Positions 35,424-44,769 are shown, numbered from the stretch's first letter. The stretch: DNA of 64,000 nt from Alkalihalobacterium sp048323755 (GCF_048323755.1 NZ_JBLWFS010000017.1:25333-89332), one strand, 5' to 3'. Numbers and translations: made by a program. Notes: generated by a model from the sequence alone, not told the origin.

Positions 35424-36833
35424 ATGTTACCGCATGAACAAAAACAGTTGGAATATGCAATTGAGGAAATTACCGAAATTGCTCAAGGGTTTGGCTTAGA
35501 TTTTTTTCCAATGCGATACGAAGTTTGTCCTGCAGATATTATTTATACGTTTGGTGCCTACGGGATGCCGACGAGATTTTCCCACTGGAGTTTCGGAAAA
35601 CAATTTCACAAAATGAAGCTGCAATATGATTTGGGCTTAAGTAAGATTTATGAATTGGTTATTAATTCAGACCCTTGTTATGCCTTTTTACTCGACTCCA
35701 ACTCACTTGTGCAAAATAAGCTGATCGTTGCCCACGTTTTGGCACATTGTGATTTCTTTAAGAACAATGTTCGCTTCTCCAACACGAGACGAGATATGGT
35801 AGAAAGTATGAGTGCGACGGCTGAAAGAATTTATCGTTATGAAATGATTCATGGCAGGGAAGAAGTTGAGAAATTTCTCGATGCCATATTATCGATTCAA
35901 GAACATATTGATCCAAGTATTTTACGCTCTAAATTAGCTTGGTCGATGGAAGAAGAGGAAGAAGAAACACCGAAGTCAACTTCACCATATGATGATTTAT
36001 GGGACTTGGGAAGTAATAAACCAGCTGAACCGAAAAAGAAAAAGAGGAAAAAATTCCCACCAAAACCAGAAAAAGATTTATTGTTATTTATTGAAGAGTA
36101 CAGCCGTGAGCTTGAGCCGTGGCAAAGAGATATCCTTACAATGATGCGTGAAGAAATGCTTTATTTCTGGCCTCAGCTAGAAACAAAAATTATGAATGAA
36201 GGCTGGGCTTCGTATTGGCATATTCGAATTATGCGCGAACTCTCACTAACAACCGATGAAGCAATCGAATATGCGAAGCTAAACTCCGGTGTGGTTCAAC
36301 CATCTAAGACGAGCATCAATCCATATTACCTTGGTCTTAAAATTTTTGAAGATATTGAAGAGCGATATAACAATCCAACGAAAGAAATGAAAGAACGACA
36401 AGGTGTTAAACCTGGCAGCGGAAGAGAGAAAATCTATGAAGTAAGAGAAATTGAATCTGATATTTCATTTATTCGTAATTACTTGACGAAAGATCTTGTA
36501 AATCGCGAAGATTTATTCCTATTCCAAAAGCAAGGATCAGACTATAAAATTGTCGATAAAGAGTGGGAGAATATTCGTGATCAACTCGTTCAATCCCGTG
36601 TAAATGGAGGGTTCCCGTATTTAACAGTTACAGATGGTGACTATTTAAAAAATGGGGAATTGTATGTTACTCATCATTACGAAGGAACGGAATTAGACGT
36701 AGGGTATTTAGAAAAGGTCTTGCCTTATATCCACCAATTATGGGGCCGTTCCACTCATATGGAAACCGTGATTAATGAAAAGAAAATCGTTTTTACGTAC
36801 GATGGGAAGAAAATGCATCGAAAATATTTATAA
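35424..36833 (+). CDS. spoVR: SpoVR-family protein
   Basis: 469 aa from ATG 35424 (AGAGGAGG upstream; an in-frame extension to 35370 is not supported). Family marks: FPMRYEVCPADIIYTFGAYG, MPTRFSHWSFGKQF, IVAHVLAHCDFFKNN, and MNEGWASYWH with its conserved metal-like histidines. In B. subtilis SpoVR contributes to spore cortex formation. Homologues in Gram-negatives act with YeaG/YeaH. Bacillus species often carry it without those partners, as here. Confidence 0.95.
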   Translation: MLPHEQKQLEYAIEEITEIAQGFGLDFFPMRYEVCPADIIYTFGAYGMPTRFSHWSFGKQFHKMKLQYDLGLSKIYELVINSDPCYAFLLDSNSLVQNKLIVAHVLAHCDFFKNNVRFSNTRRDMVESMSATAERIYRYEMIHGREEVEKFLDAILSIQEHIDPSILRSKLAWSMEEEEEETPKSTSPYDDLWDLGSNKPAEPKKKKRKKFPPKPEKDLLLFIEEYSRELEPWQRDILTMMREEMLYFWPQLETKIMNEGWASYWHIRIMRELSLTTDEAIEYAKLNSGVVQPSKTSINPYYLGLKIFEDIEERYNNPTKEMKERQGVKPGSGREKIYEVREIESDISFIRNYLTKDLVNREDLFLFQKQGSDYKIVDKEWENIRDQLVQSRVNGGFPYLTVTDGDYLKNGELYVTHHYEGTELDVGYLEKVLPYIHQLWGRSTHMETVINEKKIVFTYDGKKMHRKYL

Positions 36834-36888
36834 AAAAAAAGCTGTCTCAGCAGGGTGTTTCTAGCTCTATTGAGACGCTTTTTTTATT
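36833..36888 (+). terminator. Terminator after spoVR
   Basis: AAAAAGCTGTCTCA pairs with TGAGACGCTTTTTT (one mismatch) around a 21-base loop, ending in T7. Confidence 0.8.
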
Positions 36889-37093
36889 TTTGCCTCTTTC
36901 TGAAAGACTGTTTATCTTGTTTTTTTAGGTTGGAAGTCTATAGTCGTGAGTAATAAGTCACTACAAAAATTAAAAAAAGTAATAAATACATGTTTTAAAG
37001 CATTTTGTTTGGGTATAGGTACTTTATCATGGTAAAATATTCACGGTTTACTATGGGGGAATTTCAAAAAAAAAAATATTTGGGGGAGTTAAG

Positions 37094-39133
37094 GTGAAAA
37101 AGAAAATATTAATAGCCTTTTTACTGATCAGTTTAGTACCAATGTTAATTTTATTTAGCTTGAGCGTTACTACGTCTTCTTCTGCTTTAGAAGAATCAAC
37201 ACTAAATCATTTAACATCAATTAGAGAAGTAAAAAAGGGAATGATTGAAGATTATTTTGATGAAAAAGAAGGAGATGTCGCGCTTTTAGCTAGAAATAGG
37301 ATTACTTATCTAACGATGGGAAATCAAACAACTGATGAAGGAAGCAATAATAACAGAACTATAGAGAGAACGGCAGAAGAGTATTTTGAAGAATTTATTC
37401 GTACATATAATTATTACGACTTATTTTTAATCGATAGAGAAGGAAATATTATTTATACCGTAGAGAAAGAAGATGACTACGGTACGAACTTAATAACGGG
37501 TCCCTATAATAATACTGGACTAGCTAATGTATATCAAAATGCTGATGAAGGCTTTGCAATTGCTGATTATGAACACTATGAACCATCGGATGCACCAGCT
37601 GCATTTATCGCCCATCCTGTTCGTAATAGTAATGGAGAACATCTTGGGGTCGTTGCCTTACAACTATCAGATGCCGATATTAGTCGGATGATGCAAAGCA
37701 GTGAGGGGTTAGGAGAAACAGGAGAAGCTTATCTTGTTGGTCATGACTTTTTAATGAGGTCTAACTCTCGCTTTATTGAAGAATCAACCATAGGTGTCAT
37801 GGAAGTTAAAACAGTGGCGACTGAGAAAGCACTTCAAGGTGAGACAGCTGTAGAGATTATTGAAGATTATCGCGGCAATGAAGTGCTTAGTGCTTTTACA
37901 CCATTAAATATTAACGGACTGGATTGGATAATAGTCGCTGAAATGGATTCAGGAGAAGCGCTTAGTTCTGTTCAATCGCTGCTATGGAAAATGGTACTAG
38001 CTCTAATTGCTGTTACTGTGATTGTTATTATATTTGCAATTATATTTGCTTCCAAGTTAACTAAACCATTACTCTTATTAAAGTCAGAGTTAGATAATTT
38101 ATCGCAAAGCGGTGGAGATTTAACAAAGAAAATTCAGGTAAATAGTAATGATGAAGTTGGAGATTTAGCGGATTCGACCAATGTATTTATTGAAAATATC
38201 AAAAATATTGTTACAAGTGTTAAAGCTAATGCAGATAAAGCGGCATTAACTTCTCAGCAATTATCAGTAAGTGCGGAACAAACGGAGCAAACCTCTAATC
38301 AGATTGCTGTTACAATTGGTGAAATTGCAGATGGAGTGACGACACAAGCTGATTTTTCAAGTCAAATTCTTACTAAAATGCAAAAGTCATCGGAAGAAGT
38401 TGTGCACGGTAGAGAAGAAGCGGTCCGTATGTTTGAACAAGCTAAAGAAACAACGAACTATTCCTATAATGGTGAGCAGTCCATAAAAGAGGCAATTGAG
38501 CAACTTGCAAAGATGTCTCTATCTGTAAAAAAGGCGGCTGATTCTGTAGAACAATTAGGAAAAAGATCAGGCGAAATTGGTGAAATTACAAGCATTATTA
38601 CTGGGATTTCAGAACAAACGAACTTATTAGCTTTAAATGCTTCTATTGAAGCAGCAAGAGCAGGTGAACATGGAAGAGGCTTTGCTGTTGTTGCCGATGA
38701 AATAAGAAAATTAGCAGAACAATCGAATGCTAATGCAAACCAAATTGCAAACCTAATTAAATCAATTCAATATGAAACGAATGAAACGGTTGAACTTATG
38801 GGCGAAAATTCCAAGTTAGTTCAAACTCAAGTCGAGCAAATAAAGCTTGGCGGTGAAGCATTAACGAAAATAGTCGAACAAGTAGAAGTCACAGAACGAG
38901 GCGCTAATGAAGTTAGAGACTATTTTACAAAAATAGAGGAAAATATAAAAGAGGTATTAGAGTCTATTGAACAAATATCTAGTATCACAGAACAATCGGC
39001 TGCAGCAGCCCAAGAAGTAGCAGCAGCGACAGAAGAACAGGCAGCAACTGTCGAAGAGGTAAATGTAAGTTCAGGTGAACTAGCTCATGTTGCTGAAACA
39101 TTACAAAAGGATGTTTCCAAGTTTATCGTGTAA
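37094..39133 (+). CDS. Methyl-accepting chemotaxis protein (double-Cache type)
   Basis: 679 aa chemoreceptor, GTG start with GGGGGAG upstream. TM1 lies at about 4-26 (ILIAFLLISLVPMLILFSLS). A 270-residue extracellular region resembles dCache_1 (YYDLFLIDREGNIIYTVEKE, then a second lobe with GETGEAYLVGHD). TM2 lies at about 297-320, then HAMP and the signalling coiled coil with tip EQTNLLALNASIEAARAGEH. A C-terminal EEQAATVEEVN stretch resembles methylation sites. dCache receptors in bacilli often bind amino acids; the ligand here is unknown. Confidence 0.95.
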   Translation: MKKKILIAFLLISLVPMLILFSLSVTTSSSALEESTLNHLTSIREVKKGMIEDYFDEKEGDVALLARNRITYLTMGNQTTDEGSNNNRTIERTAEEYFEEFIRTYNYYDLFLIDREGNIIYTVEKEDDYGTNLITGPYNNTGLANVYQNADEGFAIADYEHYEPSDAPAAFIAHPVRNSNGEHLGVVALQLSDADISRMMQSSEGLGETGEAYLVGHDFLMRSNSRFIEESTIGVMEVKTVATEKALQGETAVEIIEDYRGNEVLSAFTPLNINGLDWIIVAEMDSGEALSSVQSLLWKMVLALIAVTVIVIIFAIIFASKLTKPLLLLKSELDNLSQSGGDLTKKIQVNSNDEVGDLADSTNVFIENIKNIVTSVKANADKAALTSQQLSVSAEQTEQTSNQIAVTIGEIADGVTTQADFSSQILTKMQKSSEEVVHGREEAVRMFEQAKETTNYSYNGEQSIKEAIEQLAKMSLSVKKAADSVEQLGKRSGEIGEITSIITGISEQTNLLALNASIEAARAGEHGRGFAVVADEIRKLAEQSNANANQIANLIKSIQYETNETVELMGENSKLVQTQVEQIKLGGEALTKIVEQVEVTERGANEVRDYFTKIEENIKEVLESIEQISSITEQSAAAAQEVAAATEEQAATVEEVNVSSGELAHVAETLQKDVSKFIV

Positions 39134-39193
39134 TGAACAGTTTAGCAAAACAACATATTATTGCATGATGATGATCAAGCGTTACTTCTAATG

Positions 39194-39230
39194 TAACCAC
39201 ACCTTAATAATAAGGTGTGGTTATTCTATT
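39194..39230 (+). terminator. Terminator after the second chemoreceptor
   Basis: TAACCACACCTTA pairs perfectly with TAAGGTGTGGTTA around four bases, followed by TTCTATT. Confidence 0.85.
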
Positions 39231-39349
39231 ATTTTACGAAGATGTATATGATTTTACTCTGATTAAAATGTCAGTAAATATATAAATGGTAAACATTATA
39301 TATCTACTTTTATATATCTAATAATTTTTTCATTTTTCAAATAAATAGT

Positions 39350-39378
39350 TTGACAATTTTGTATATTATAAATATAAT
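39350..39378 (+). promoter_or_regulatory. Consensus sigma-A promoter upstream of the TRAP operon
   Basis: TTGACA (39350-39355) and TATAAT (39373-39378) are separated by exactly 17 bases, a perfect consensus. It is the only strong promoter in the 740-base gap before dctP. A repressor palindrome begins ten bases downstream. Confidence 0.9.
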
Positions 39379-39387
39379 CATTTTAGA

Positions 39388-39410
39388 AACTAAAGTCGGT
39401 GACTTCGGTT
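39388..39410. promoter_or_regulatory. TetR-type operator at the TRAP promoter
   Basis: AACTAAAGTC-GGT-GACTTCGGTT, a near-palindrome of 23 bp covering about +3 to +25 of the expected transcript. Seventeen of 23 bases match the reverse complement of the palindrome beside the TetR gene at 46851-46873, so both are probably bound by that protein. Confidence 0.75.
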
Positions 39411-39502
39411 TGTTATTTTAATTAATGTCTGCTTATTAGCTCATTTCTTATAATGTGACTAATTTAGGCTAGCTATGTTTTTTGAAAAAATGTCACAGAC
39501 TC

Positions 39503-39697
39503 TTTGGCTAGGCTCTTTTCTAAAAGAATGTTGCTATTAGCTATTGGACCGTAACCAAGCCAAAGCTTGGTTCTTCACGCTTTAGCGTGAAGCTTTTGAA
39601 TATAAATCAGCCAGATGGATAAATGAATTTTTAGGGCTGATTTATATTCAAAAAACGGTCCAATAGCAACAAAGTTTACGAAAACAGCCTTTGGCTA
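39503..39697. repeat. MITE-like element with 8-bp target duplication, full copy
   Basis: The element spans 39511-39689 (179 bp) and is flanked by exact direct repeats TTTGGCTA at 39503-39510 and 39690-39697. Terminal inverted repeats are GGCTCTTTTC on the left and GAAAACAGCC on the right. Further in are TTGGACCGT/ACGGTCCAA, two small hairpins on the left arm only, and a central stem GAATATAAATCAGCC/GGCTGATTTATATTC. No open frame. It sits in the leader between promoter and dctP. Confidence 0.85.
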
Positions 39698-39747
39698 AGT
39701 AAAGCAGTCTATGAAAAAAAGCGATTTTCATTTATTCAACTCAGAAA

Positions 39748-39763
39748 ATGTAAGCGGTTACCA
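39748..39763 (+). promoter_or_regulatory. Candidate CcpA cre site upstream of dctP
   Basis: ATGTAAGCGGTTACCA matches the cre consensus WTGNNARCGNWWWCAW at 15 of 16 positions. It lies 114 bases upstream of the dctP ATG, inside the predicted leader, where CcpA could act as a roadblock. Confidence 0.65.
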
Positions 39764-39876
39764 TGCCTTACCTACATGTTAATATTGTTTTTTATTAATT
39801 GCTGGGGGTGATGATGAAGTTAACTTTTTAGGGGTGCAAGCTTTAAAGCAATAAAAAAATGAAAGGGGTTAATCAG

Positions 39877-41019
39877 ATGAAAAGAAATAGGAATTCACTT
39901 TTATTTTTACTTATTTTAACAGTTATGATCATGAGTGCTTGTATGAACCAAGAAGCAGGTAGCAGCCAAAATAATAATAACAATAACGATAATTCTTCAA
40001 CGAATACAGCTAGTGGAGAAACTTTTAATTGGCGTATGGTAACGCCTTGGGGTGGAGGCTCATTACACATTGGGCAAGATGAAAGATTTGCTGAACTTGT
40101 TAAAGAACTTAGTAACGGTCGATTAAATATTACTGTTCATCAAGTTGGGGAACTTACTGAAGCTGCTGGTGTTCTTGAGGCTGTGCGTGATGGTGTTGTA
40201 GAAATGGGTACGGATACACCGCTTTATTGGTCAAATATTAATCCTGCCTTTGATCTATTAAGTTCACAAGTCGTCGGGTTAAGTAATATTGATTATTTAT
40301 TGTGGATGTATGCTGCTGATGGTTTAGAGATGTACAACAAAATTTATGGACAACATAATATGGTTTATTTTCCACATACAGTTCATAGCATGGAGTCAGG
40401 AATTCGTTCTACCAAACCAATTGAGAGTTTAGATGATTTGCAAGGATTGAATATTCGTTTTGTAGGGCTTATGCAATCTCGTATCATTAACAAATTTGGT
40501 GCAAATCCAGTAAGTATTCCTACTGTAGAAATCTACGAAGGATTACAGCGTGGTGTTATTGATGCTGCCGAATTTGCTACACCGTGGGCTGATCAAATTA
40601 TGGGTCTTGATGAAGTAACGGATTACTGGGCTGTACCAGGCTGGCATCAAACGTCTTGTGTGTTCGGTGCAATGATCAATCAAAATGCTTGGGATTCTCT
40701 TCCTGAAGACTTACAAGAAATTGTTGCGATTGCAGCAAAAACGGCAATGCTGGAAAACACAACAAAAGCGATGTATAACGATGCTGTAGCCGCAAGTGAA
40801 ATGGTCGAAAAAGGTATTACAATCAATCAAATGTCTGATGAAGATATCAAACGAATTGAAGAAGCTGCAAAGGAAGTGCGTGAAGAAATTGCGAGTGAAA
40901 ACGAAGATTTTGCCATGGTATTAAATAGTCAAAAAGCGTATTTAGAAACATATGGAATGTATAGAGAGCTACAAGGTAAATGGGGCTTTGGAGATAATTA
41001 TCCTTCCTTGCTAGATTGA
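39877..41019 (+). CDS. dctP: TRAP transporter substrate-binding lipoprotein
   Basis: 380 aa from ATG 39877 (AAGGGG eight bases upstream; ATG 39859 lies before the site). The signal peptide ends in lipobox MSAC, so the mature protein is a lipid-anchored solute-binding protein. DctP-family marks: ELSNGRLNITVHQVGEL, DLQGLNIRFVG (with the carboxylate-binding Arg), YEGLQRGVIDAAEFATPW and SLPEDLQEIV. The tandem GGG and Trp-rich ligand area resembles 2-oxoacid-binding members, but the ligand is not decided. First gene of the TRAP operon. Confidence 0.93.
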   Translation: MKRNRNSLLFLLILTVMIMSACMNQEAGSSQNNNNNNDNSSTNTASGETFNWRMVTPWGGGSLHIGQDERFAELVKELSNGRLNITVHQVGELTEAAGVLEAVRDGVVEMGTDTPLYWSNINPAFDLLSSQVVGLSNIDYLLWMYAADGLEMYNKIYGQHNMVYFPHTVHSMESGIRSTKPIESLDDLQGLNIRFVGLMQSRIINKFGANPVSIPTVEIYEGLQRGVIDAAEFATPWADQIMGLDEVTDYWAVPGWHQTSCVFGAMINQNAWDSLPEDLQEIVAIAAKTAMLENTTKAMYNDAVAASEMVEKGITINQMSDEDIKRIEEAAKEVREEIASENEDFAMVLNSQKAYLETYGMYRELQGKWGFGDNYPSLLD

Positions 41020-41024
41020 TATGC

Positions 41025-41159
41025 AGAGGTTGTCCAAAATAACATGGTGTTGTGAATTCTGAAAAATAGAAGGATAGACACTATAGAATTTGAAGATGTC
41101 TAGCTCTAGCACCGCTAACCGGGCGTTTGCGCTTTTCTTTCATACTTTGGGCAACCTCT
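41025..41159. repeat. Inverted-repeat element between dctP and dctQ
   Basis: AGAGGTTGTCCAAA (41025-41038) and its near-complement TTTGGGCAACCTCT (41146-41159) bound 135 bp. The interior has a GTCTAGCTCTAGC block and GCGTTTGCGCTTTTC, similar in style to GTCTAGCTTCAATGCCTAG in the rRNA spacer near 63717. Non-coding. It interrupts an operon whose other junctions are tight. Confidence 0.65.
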
Positions 41160-41203
41160 TATTAAATTATAAAACATAAAATTTACCTTTTAGGAGAGTC
41201 TTA

Positions 41204-41722
41204 ATGAAACTATTGAGAGGAATTATAAAGAGCATTGATACGCTGAATAATTTTATAGGTAAGATTGGTGCCTGGTCTGTCATTTTGCTTACATTTCTAG
41301 TGGTCTATGAAGTTATAAGTCGCCGCTTTCTAGGTGCACCGACGATTTGGACCTATGAAACAATAACAATGATTTACGGCTTTCATTTCATGATTGTTGC
41401 TGCTTATGCTCTTGTGCATAAAAGTATGGTATCTGTAGACATTCTCTACGAAAAACTAACCCTTAAAAAACAAGCAATTTTAGATATTGTAACGTATTGT
41501 ATTTTATTCTTCCCTTTTGTTATCAGTATTTTCTATATAAGTATTGGCTATGCTCATTATTCTTGGAGTACGAAAGAGGTTTCGACCTCATTATTTGCAC
41601 CACCGTTATATCCAATAAAAACGATCATTCCAATAGCATTTGGTTTACTTATGCTGCAAGGAATTTCAGAGGTTTTAAAACGAGTTTATATATTAATAAA
41701 GGGGGAGCGTTATGAGTCCTGA
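41204..41722 (+). CDS. dctQ: TRAP transporter small permease
   Basis: 172 aa membrane protein with four predicted helices. DctQ marks: VVYEVISRRFLGAPTIWTYE and a MIVAAYALVHKSMVSVDILY segment. It forms the Na+-driven carboxylate importer with DctM and DctP. It has AGGAGAG upstream and overlaps dctM by 11 bases, so translation is coupled. Confidence 0.93.
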   Translation: MKLLRGIIKSIDTLNNFIGKIGAWSVILLTFLVVYEVISRRFLGAPTIWTYETITMIYGFHFMIVAAYALVHKSMVSVDILYEKLTLKKQAILDIVTYCILFFPFVISIFYISIGYAHYSWSTKEVSTSLFAPPLYPIKTIIPIAFGLLMLQGISEVLKRVYILIKGERYES

Positions 41723-43034
41723 ACTATTTATTCTATTAATATTTATCGCTCTCCTAATTGGTTTGGCAACGGGGCATCCACTAGCTTTTGTTTTAGGTGG
41801 AGTAGGATTTCTTTTCGGTTATATTGGCTGGGGACCACAAGTAATTAATATATTTGTTAGTCGAACTTTTGGTGTAATGAATAATTATACGCTAGTAGCC
41901 ATACCGCTTTTCACCCTAATGGCTAATTTGTTAGCACGTTCTCAAATTGCTGATGGATTATTTGAATCCCTGCGTTATTTGCTGGGCCGATTGCGTGGTG
42001 GTATTGCTTTAGCAATCATTGTTGTTTCAACTGTATTTGCTGCGACTACAGGAGTAGTTGGGGCTTCTGTCGTTACGATGGGGCTTTTAGGAATTCCTGT
42101 ATTGCTGAAATATGGATACAACAAAGAGCTATCAACAGGTGTTGTGGCAGCTGGTGGAACATTAGGTATCTTAATCCCACCGAGTATCATGTTAGTCATC
42201 ATGGGAGCCCAATCACAAGTTTCTGTTGGTGATCTGTTTAAAGCGACACTAATTCCGGGACTTTTATTAGCAGCATCGTATTGTGTCTATGTTCTATTTA
42301 TTTGCTGGAAAAATCCGGATTACGGCCCCGCTTTATCTGCTGAGGAAGCGGCTGCAATGCCAATCAGGAAGAGAATTACGGGAGCGCTAGTTAACTTAAT
42401 TCCACCCATGATACTAGTCATGGCAGTCCTAGGTTCAATCTTTTCTGGGGTTGCAACACCGACGGAAGCTTCCGGTGTAGGAGCCTTTGTAGCATTATTA
42501 ATGACTTTTGCCTACCGTAAATTCAGTATGAAGATGTTAAGCGAATCTGTGTATGATACAGCGAAAACAACAGCAATGGTTATGATTATATTAGTTGGTG
42601 CAACCGCATTTTCCTCAATGTTTATGACACTTGGTGGGGATCAGGCTATTCAGAATTTTGTTCAGTCATTAGGGTTAAACAAGTGGGGAGTATTCATCAT
42701 TATGATGGCTGTTACGTTTTTACTTGGGATGTTTATTGATTGGATTGGGATCGTTATGATTGTATTTCCTATTTTCTTACCGCTTATTCAATTATATGAT
42801 TTTGAGATGCTTTGGGTTGTTACATGTATTGCACTTATGTTGCAAACATCATTTTTAACACCGCCGTTTGGTTATTCATTATTTTATGTCAAAGGTATTG
42901 TACCTGATGGAATATCATTAGGAACGATTTACCGAGGAGTCATTCCTTTTGTAATCATCATTGTAGTTGTTATTGTATTAGTTGCTATTTTCCCAGAGTT
43001 AGTTCTTTGGTTGCCCTCAATTTTAAAAACATAG
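41712..43034 (+). CDS. dctM: TRAP transporter large permease
   Basis: 440 aa integral membrane protein with about 12 helices, the DctM channel subunit. Marks: GLATGHPLAFVLGGVGFLFG, YTLVAIPLFTLMANLL, GTLGILIPPSIMLVIMGAQS, GVATPTEASGVGAFVALL and FLTPPFGYSLFYVKGI. It begins within dctQ. A short hairpin at 43046-43063 follows the stop, so readthrough into the ligase gene is possible. Confidence 0.95.
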   Translation: MSPELFILLIFIALLIGLATGHPLAFVLGGVGFLFGYIGWGPQVINIFVSRTFGVMNNYTLVAIPLFTLMANLLARSQIADGLFESLRYLLGRLRGGIALAIIVVSTVFAATTGVVGASVVTMGLLGIPVLLKYGYNKELSTGVVAAGGTLGILIPPSIMLVIMGAQSQVSVGDLFKATLIPGLLLAASYCVYVLFICWKNPDYGPALSAEEAAAMPIRKRITGALVNLIPPMILVMAVLGSIFSGVATPTEASGVGAFVALLMTFAYRKFSMKMLSESVYDTAKTTAMVMIILVGATAFSSMFMTLGGDQAIQNFVQSLGLNKWGVFIIMMAVTFLLGMFIDWIGIVMIVFPIFLPLIQLYDFEMLWVVTCIALMLQTSFLTPPFGYSLFYVKGIVPDGISLGTIYRGVIPFVIIIVVVIVLVAIFPELVLWLPSILKT

Positions 43035-43211
43035 AACCATTCTTTGCTCCTTTTTTAAGGAGCTACTCTTTACTACTTTTACAGACTGTAGTCTTCGAAA
43101 AGGGTTCATGAATAGGTGAATATTAACTTAAGTGCTGTTAATGATTATTAGTTATTAGGAAAAAATGATAGACAAATAGTTTGGTTGAGAATAACATGGA
43201 GGGATTTAAAG

Positions 43212-44756
43212 ATGGATAAAATTAGCGTTGACTTTATGAATGTCGGATTTATGTTGAAAAGAAATGCACGTCACTATCCAAATAAACTTGCGGTTGTCGT
43301 CGGAGATCTGCGACTCACATATAAAGAGTTTAATGATAGAGTAAACCAAACAGCGAATTCTCTTAGTCAGCTAGGGGTCAATAAAGGAGATAAAGTAGCG
43401 ATGTTGCTTTCAAACAGCATTGAAATGTTAGAGCTGTTTTGGGCTACTGCAAAAATTGGTGCAGTGATAGTACCGTTAAATCCAATGGTAAAAGGTAAAG
43501 ATAACGTGTTTATTATTAATGATTGCAGCCCTAATTTAATGGTTGTCGGTGAAAATTATTGGGGTGAAATTGAAAGTATTAAGCAGGAGATTAAATGTAC
43601 GAATACGTATGTTGTTGTTGGGGAAAGAAAAACACCAGGAGTATACAATTACACTGCTGAAAGAGAGAGCGCTTTAACAACCGAACCTATAACAGAAATA
43701 GATGAAAATGATGAGTGTAATATTATGTACTCATCAGGTACAACCGGCCTGCCGAAAGGGATCGTCCATACGCATAAAACAAGAAACATGTATGCTTTTC
43801 TTTGGTCTGTTGAATATGGTGTTTCGTTTGAAAGTAAAGTACTAGCAGCTGGAAGCTTAGTATTTAATGGTTCATTAGCTTTTATGTACCCTACTATTTG
43901 TGCGGGCGCTACTTATGTACTTATGCCAAAATTTAATACAGAAACAGCGTTACAACTAATTGAAAATGAACAAATAACTCATACGATGTTTGTTCCGACC
44001 CAGATTATATCATTACTAGACTCACCGGGATTTGATAATGAAAGGCTCAATTCATTAAAAGTATTACTAACGTTAGGAGCACCGTTACCAACTACAAGGA
44101 AAAAGGAAGTTTGCGAGAAGTTACCTGGACGTTTATATGAACTGTATGGGTTGACAGAAGGTTTCTTAACAACCCTTCGCCCTGCCGATGTGCTAAGAAA
44201 AATCGGATCTGTTGGACCACCAATGATTTTCAATGAATTTAAAATCATTGATGAGGATGGAGAAGAAGTAGCTATAGGAGAAGTGGGTGAAATCATCGGG
44301 CGTGGACCGACAATTATGTCTGAATATTACAATAACCAAGAAGTTACGAGAAGTTCCGTTGTGGATGATAATTGGATTAAAACAGGGGATCTAGGCTATT
44401 GTGATGACGAAGGGTTTATTTATCTAGTGGATCGGAAAAAAGATATGATCATTTCTGGCGGTGTTAATATTTATCCTCGAGATATAGAGGAAGTTATTAG
44501 TAGTCATGCTGAGGTTGCAGAATGTGCCGTATTTGGCATTCCACATGAAAAGTGGGGAGAAACACCAGTAGCTCAAGTCATTCTAAAACCTGGGGCATCG
44601 ATTACGGAAGAAGCACTTTTATTATGGGTCAATGAAAGAGTGTCAGCACGTTATCAAAAGCTAAGTCAATTATTGATTGTTAATGAGTTTCCTAGAAATG
44701 CATCAGGTAAAATTTTAAAGAGAAAAATGAAAGAGGTATTTTCACTAACCAATTAA
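43212..44756 (+). CDS. Acyl-CoA ligase (AMP-binding, class I)
   Basis: 514 aa ANL-family enzyme that activates a carboxylate to acyl-AMP and then acyl-CoA. ATG 43212 has ATGGAGGGA upstream. Motifs: ATP loop NIMYSSGTTGLPKGIVHTH, A5-like YELYGLTEGFL, KTGDLGYCDDEGFIYLVDRK hinge, and the C-terminal catalytic lysine in NASGKILKRKMKE. It follows a TRAP importer and precedes an SDR, so it probably activates the imported acid. The substrate (fatty, cyclic or aromatic acid) cannot be read out. Confidence 0.9.
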   Translation: MDKISVDFMNVGFMLKRNARHYPNKLAVVVGDLRLTYKEFNDRVNQTANSLSQLGVNKGDKVAMLLSNSIEMLELFWATAKIGAVIVPLNPMVKGKDNVFIINDCSPNLMVVGENYWGEIESIKQEIKCTNTYVVVGERKTPGVYNYTAERESALTTEPITEIDENDECNIMYSSGTTGLPKGIVHTHKTRNMYAFLWSVEYGVSFESKVLAAGSLVFNGSLAFMYPTICAGATYVLMPKFNTETALQLIENEQITHTMFVPTQIISLLDSPGFDNERLNSLKVLLTLGAPLPTTRKKEVCEKLPGRLYELYGLTEGFLTTLRPADVLRKIGSVGPPMIFNEFKIIDEDGEEVAIGEVGEIIGRGPTIMSEYYNNQEVTRSSVVDDNWIKTGDLGYCDDEGFIYLVDRKKDMIISGGVNIYPRDIEEVISSHAEVAECAVFGIPHEKWGETPVAQVILKPGASITEEALLLWVNERVSARYQKLSQLLIVNEFPRNASGKILKRKMKEVFSLTN

Positions 44757-44769
44757 AGAGCGATGTTAT

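Noticed and set aside
39810..39832. Short leader peptide (ATG ATG AAG TTA ACT TTT TAG) before dctP
   Set aside because: It has a GGGGGTGATG-like site, but it is five to six codons long with no regulatory codon run or attenuator; probably chance.
43046..43063. GCTCCTT/AAGGAGC hairpin as terminator between dctM and the acyl-CoA ligase
   Set aside because: Short stem with its T-run inside the loop and not after it; insufficient to claim termination, so a single operon remains possible.
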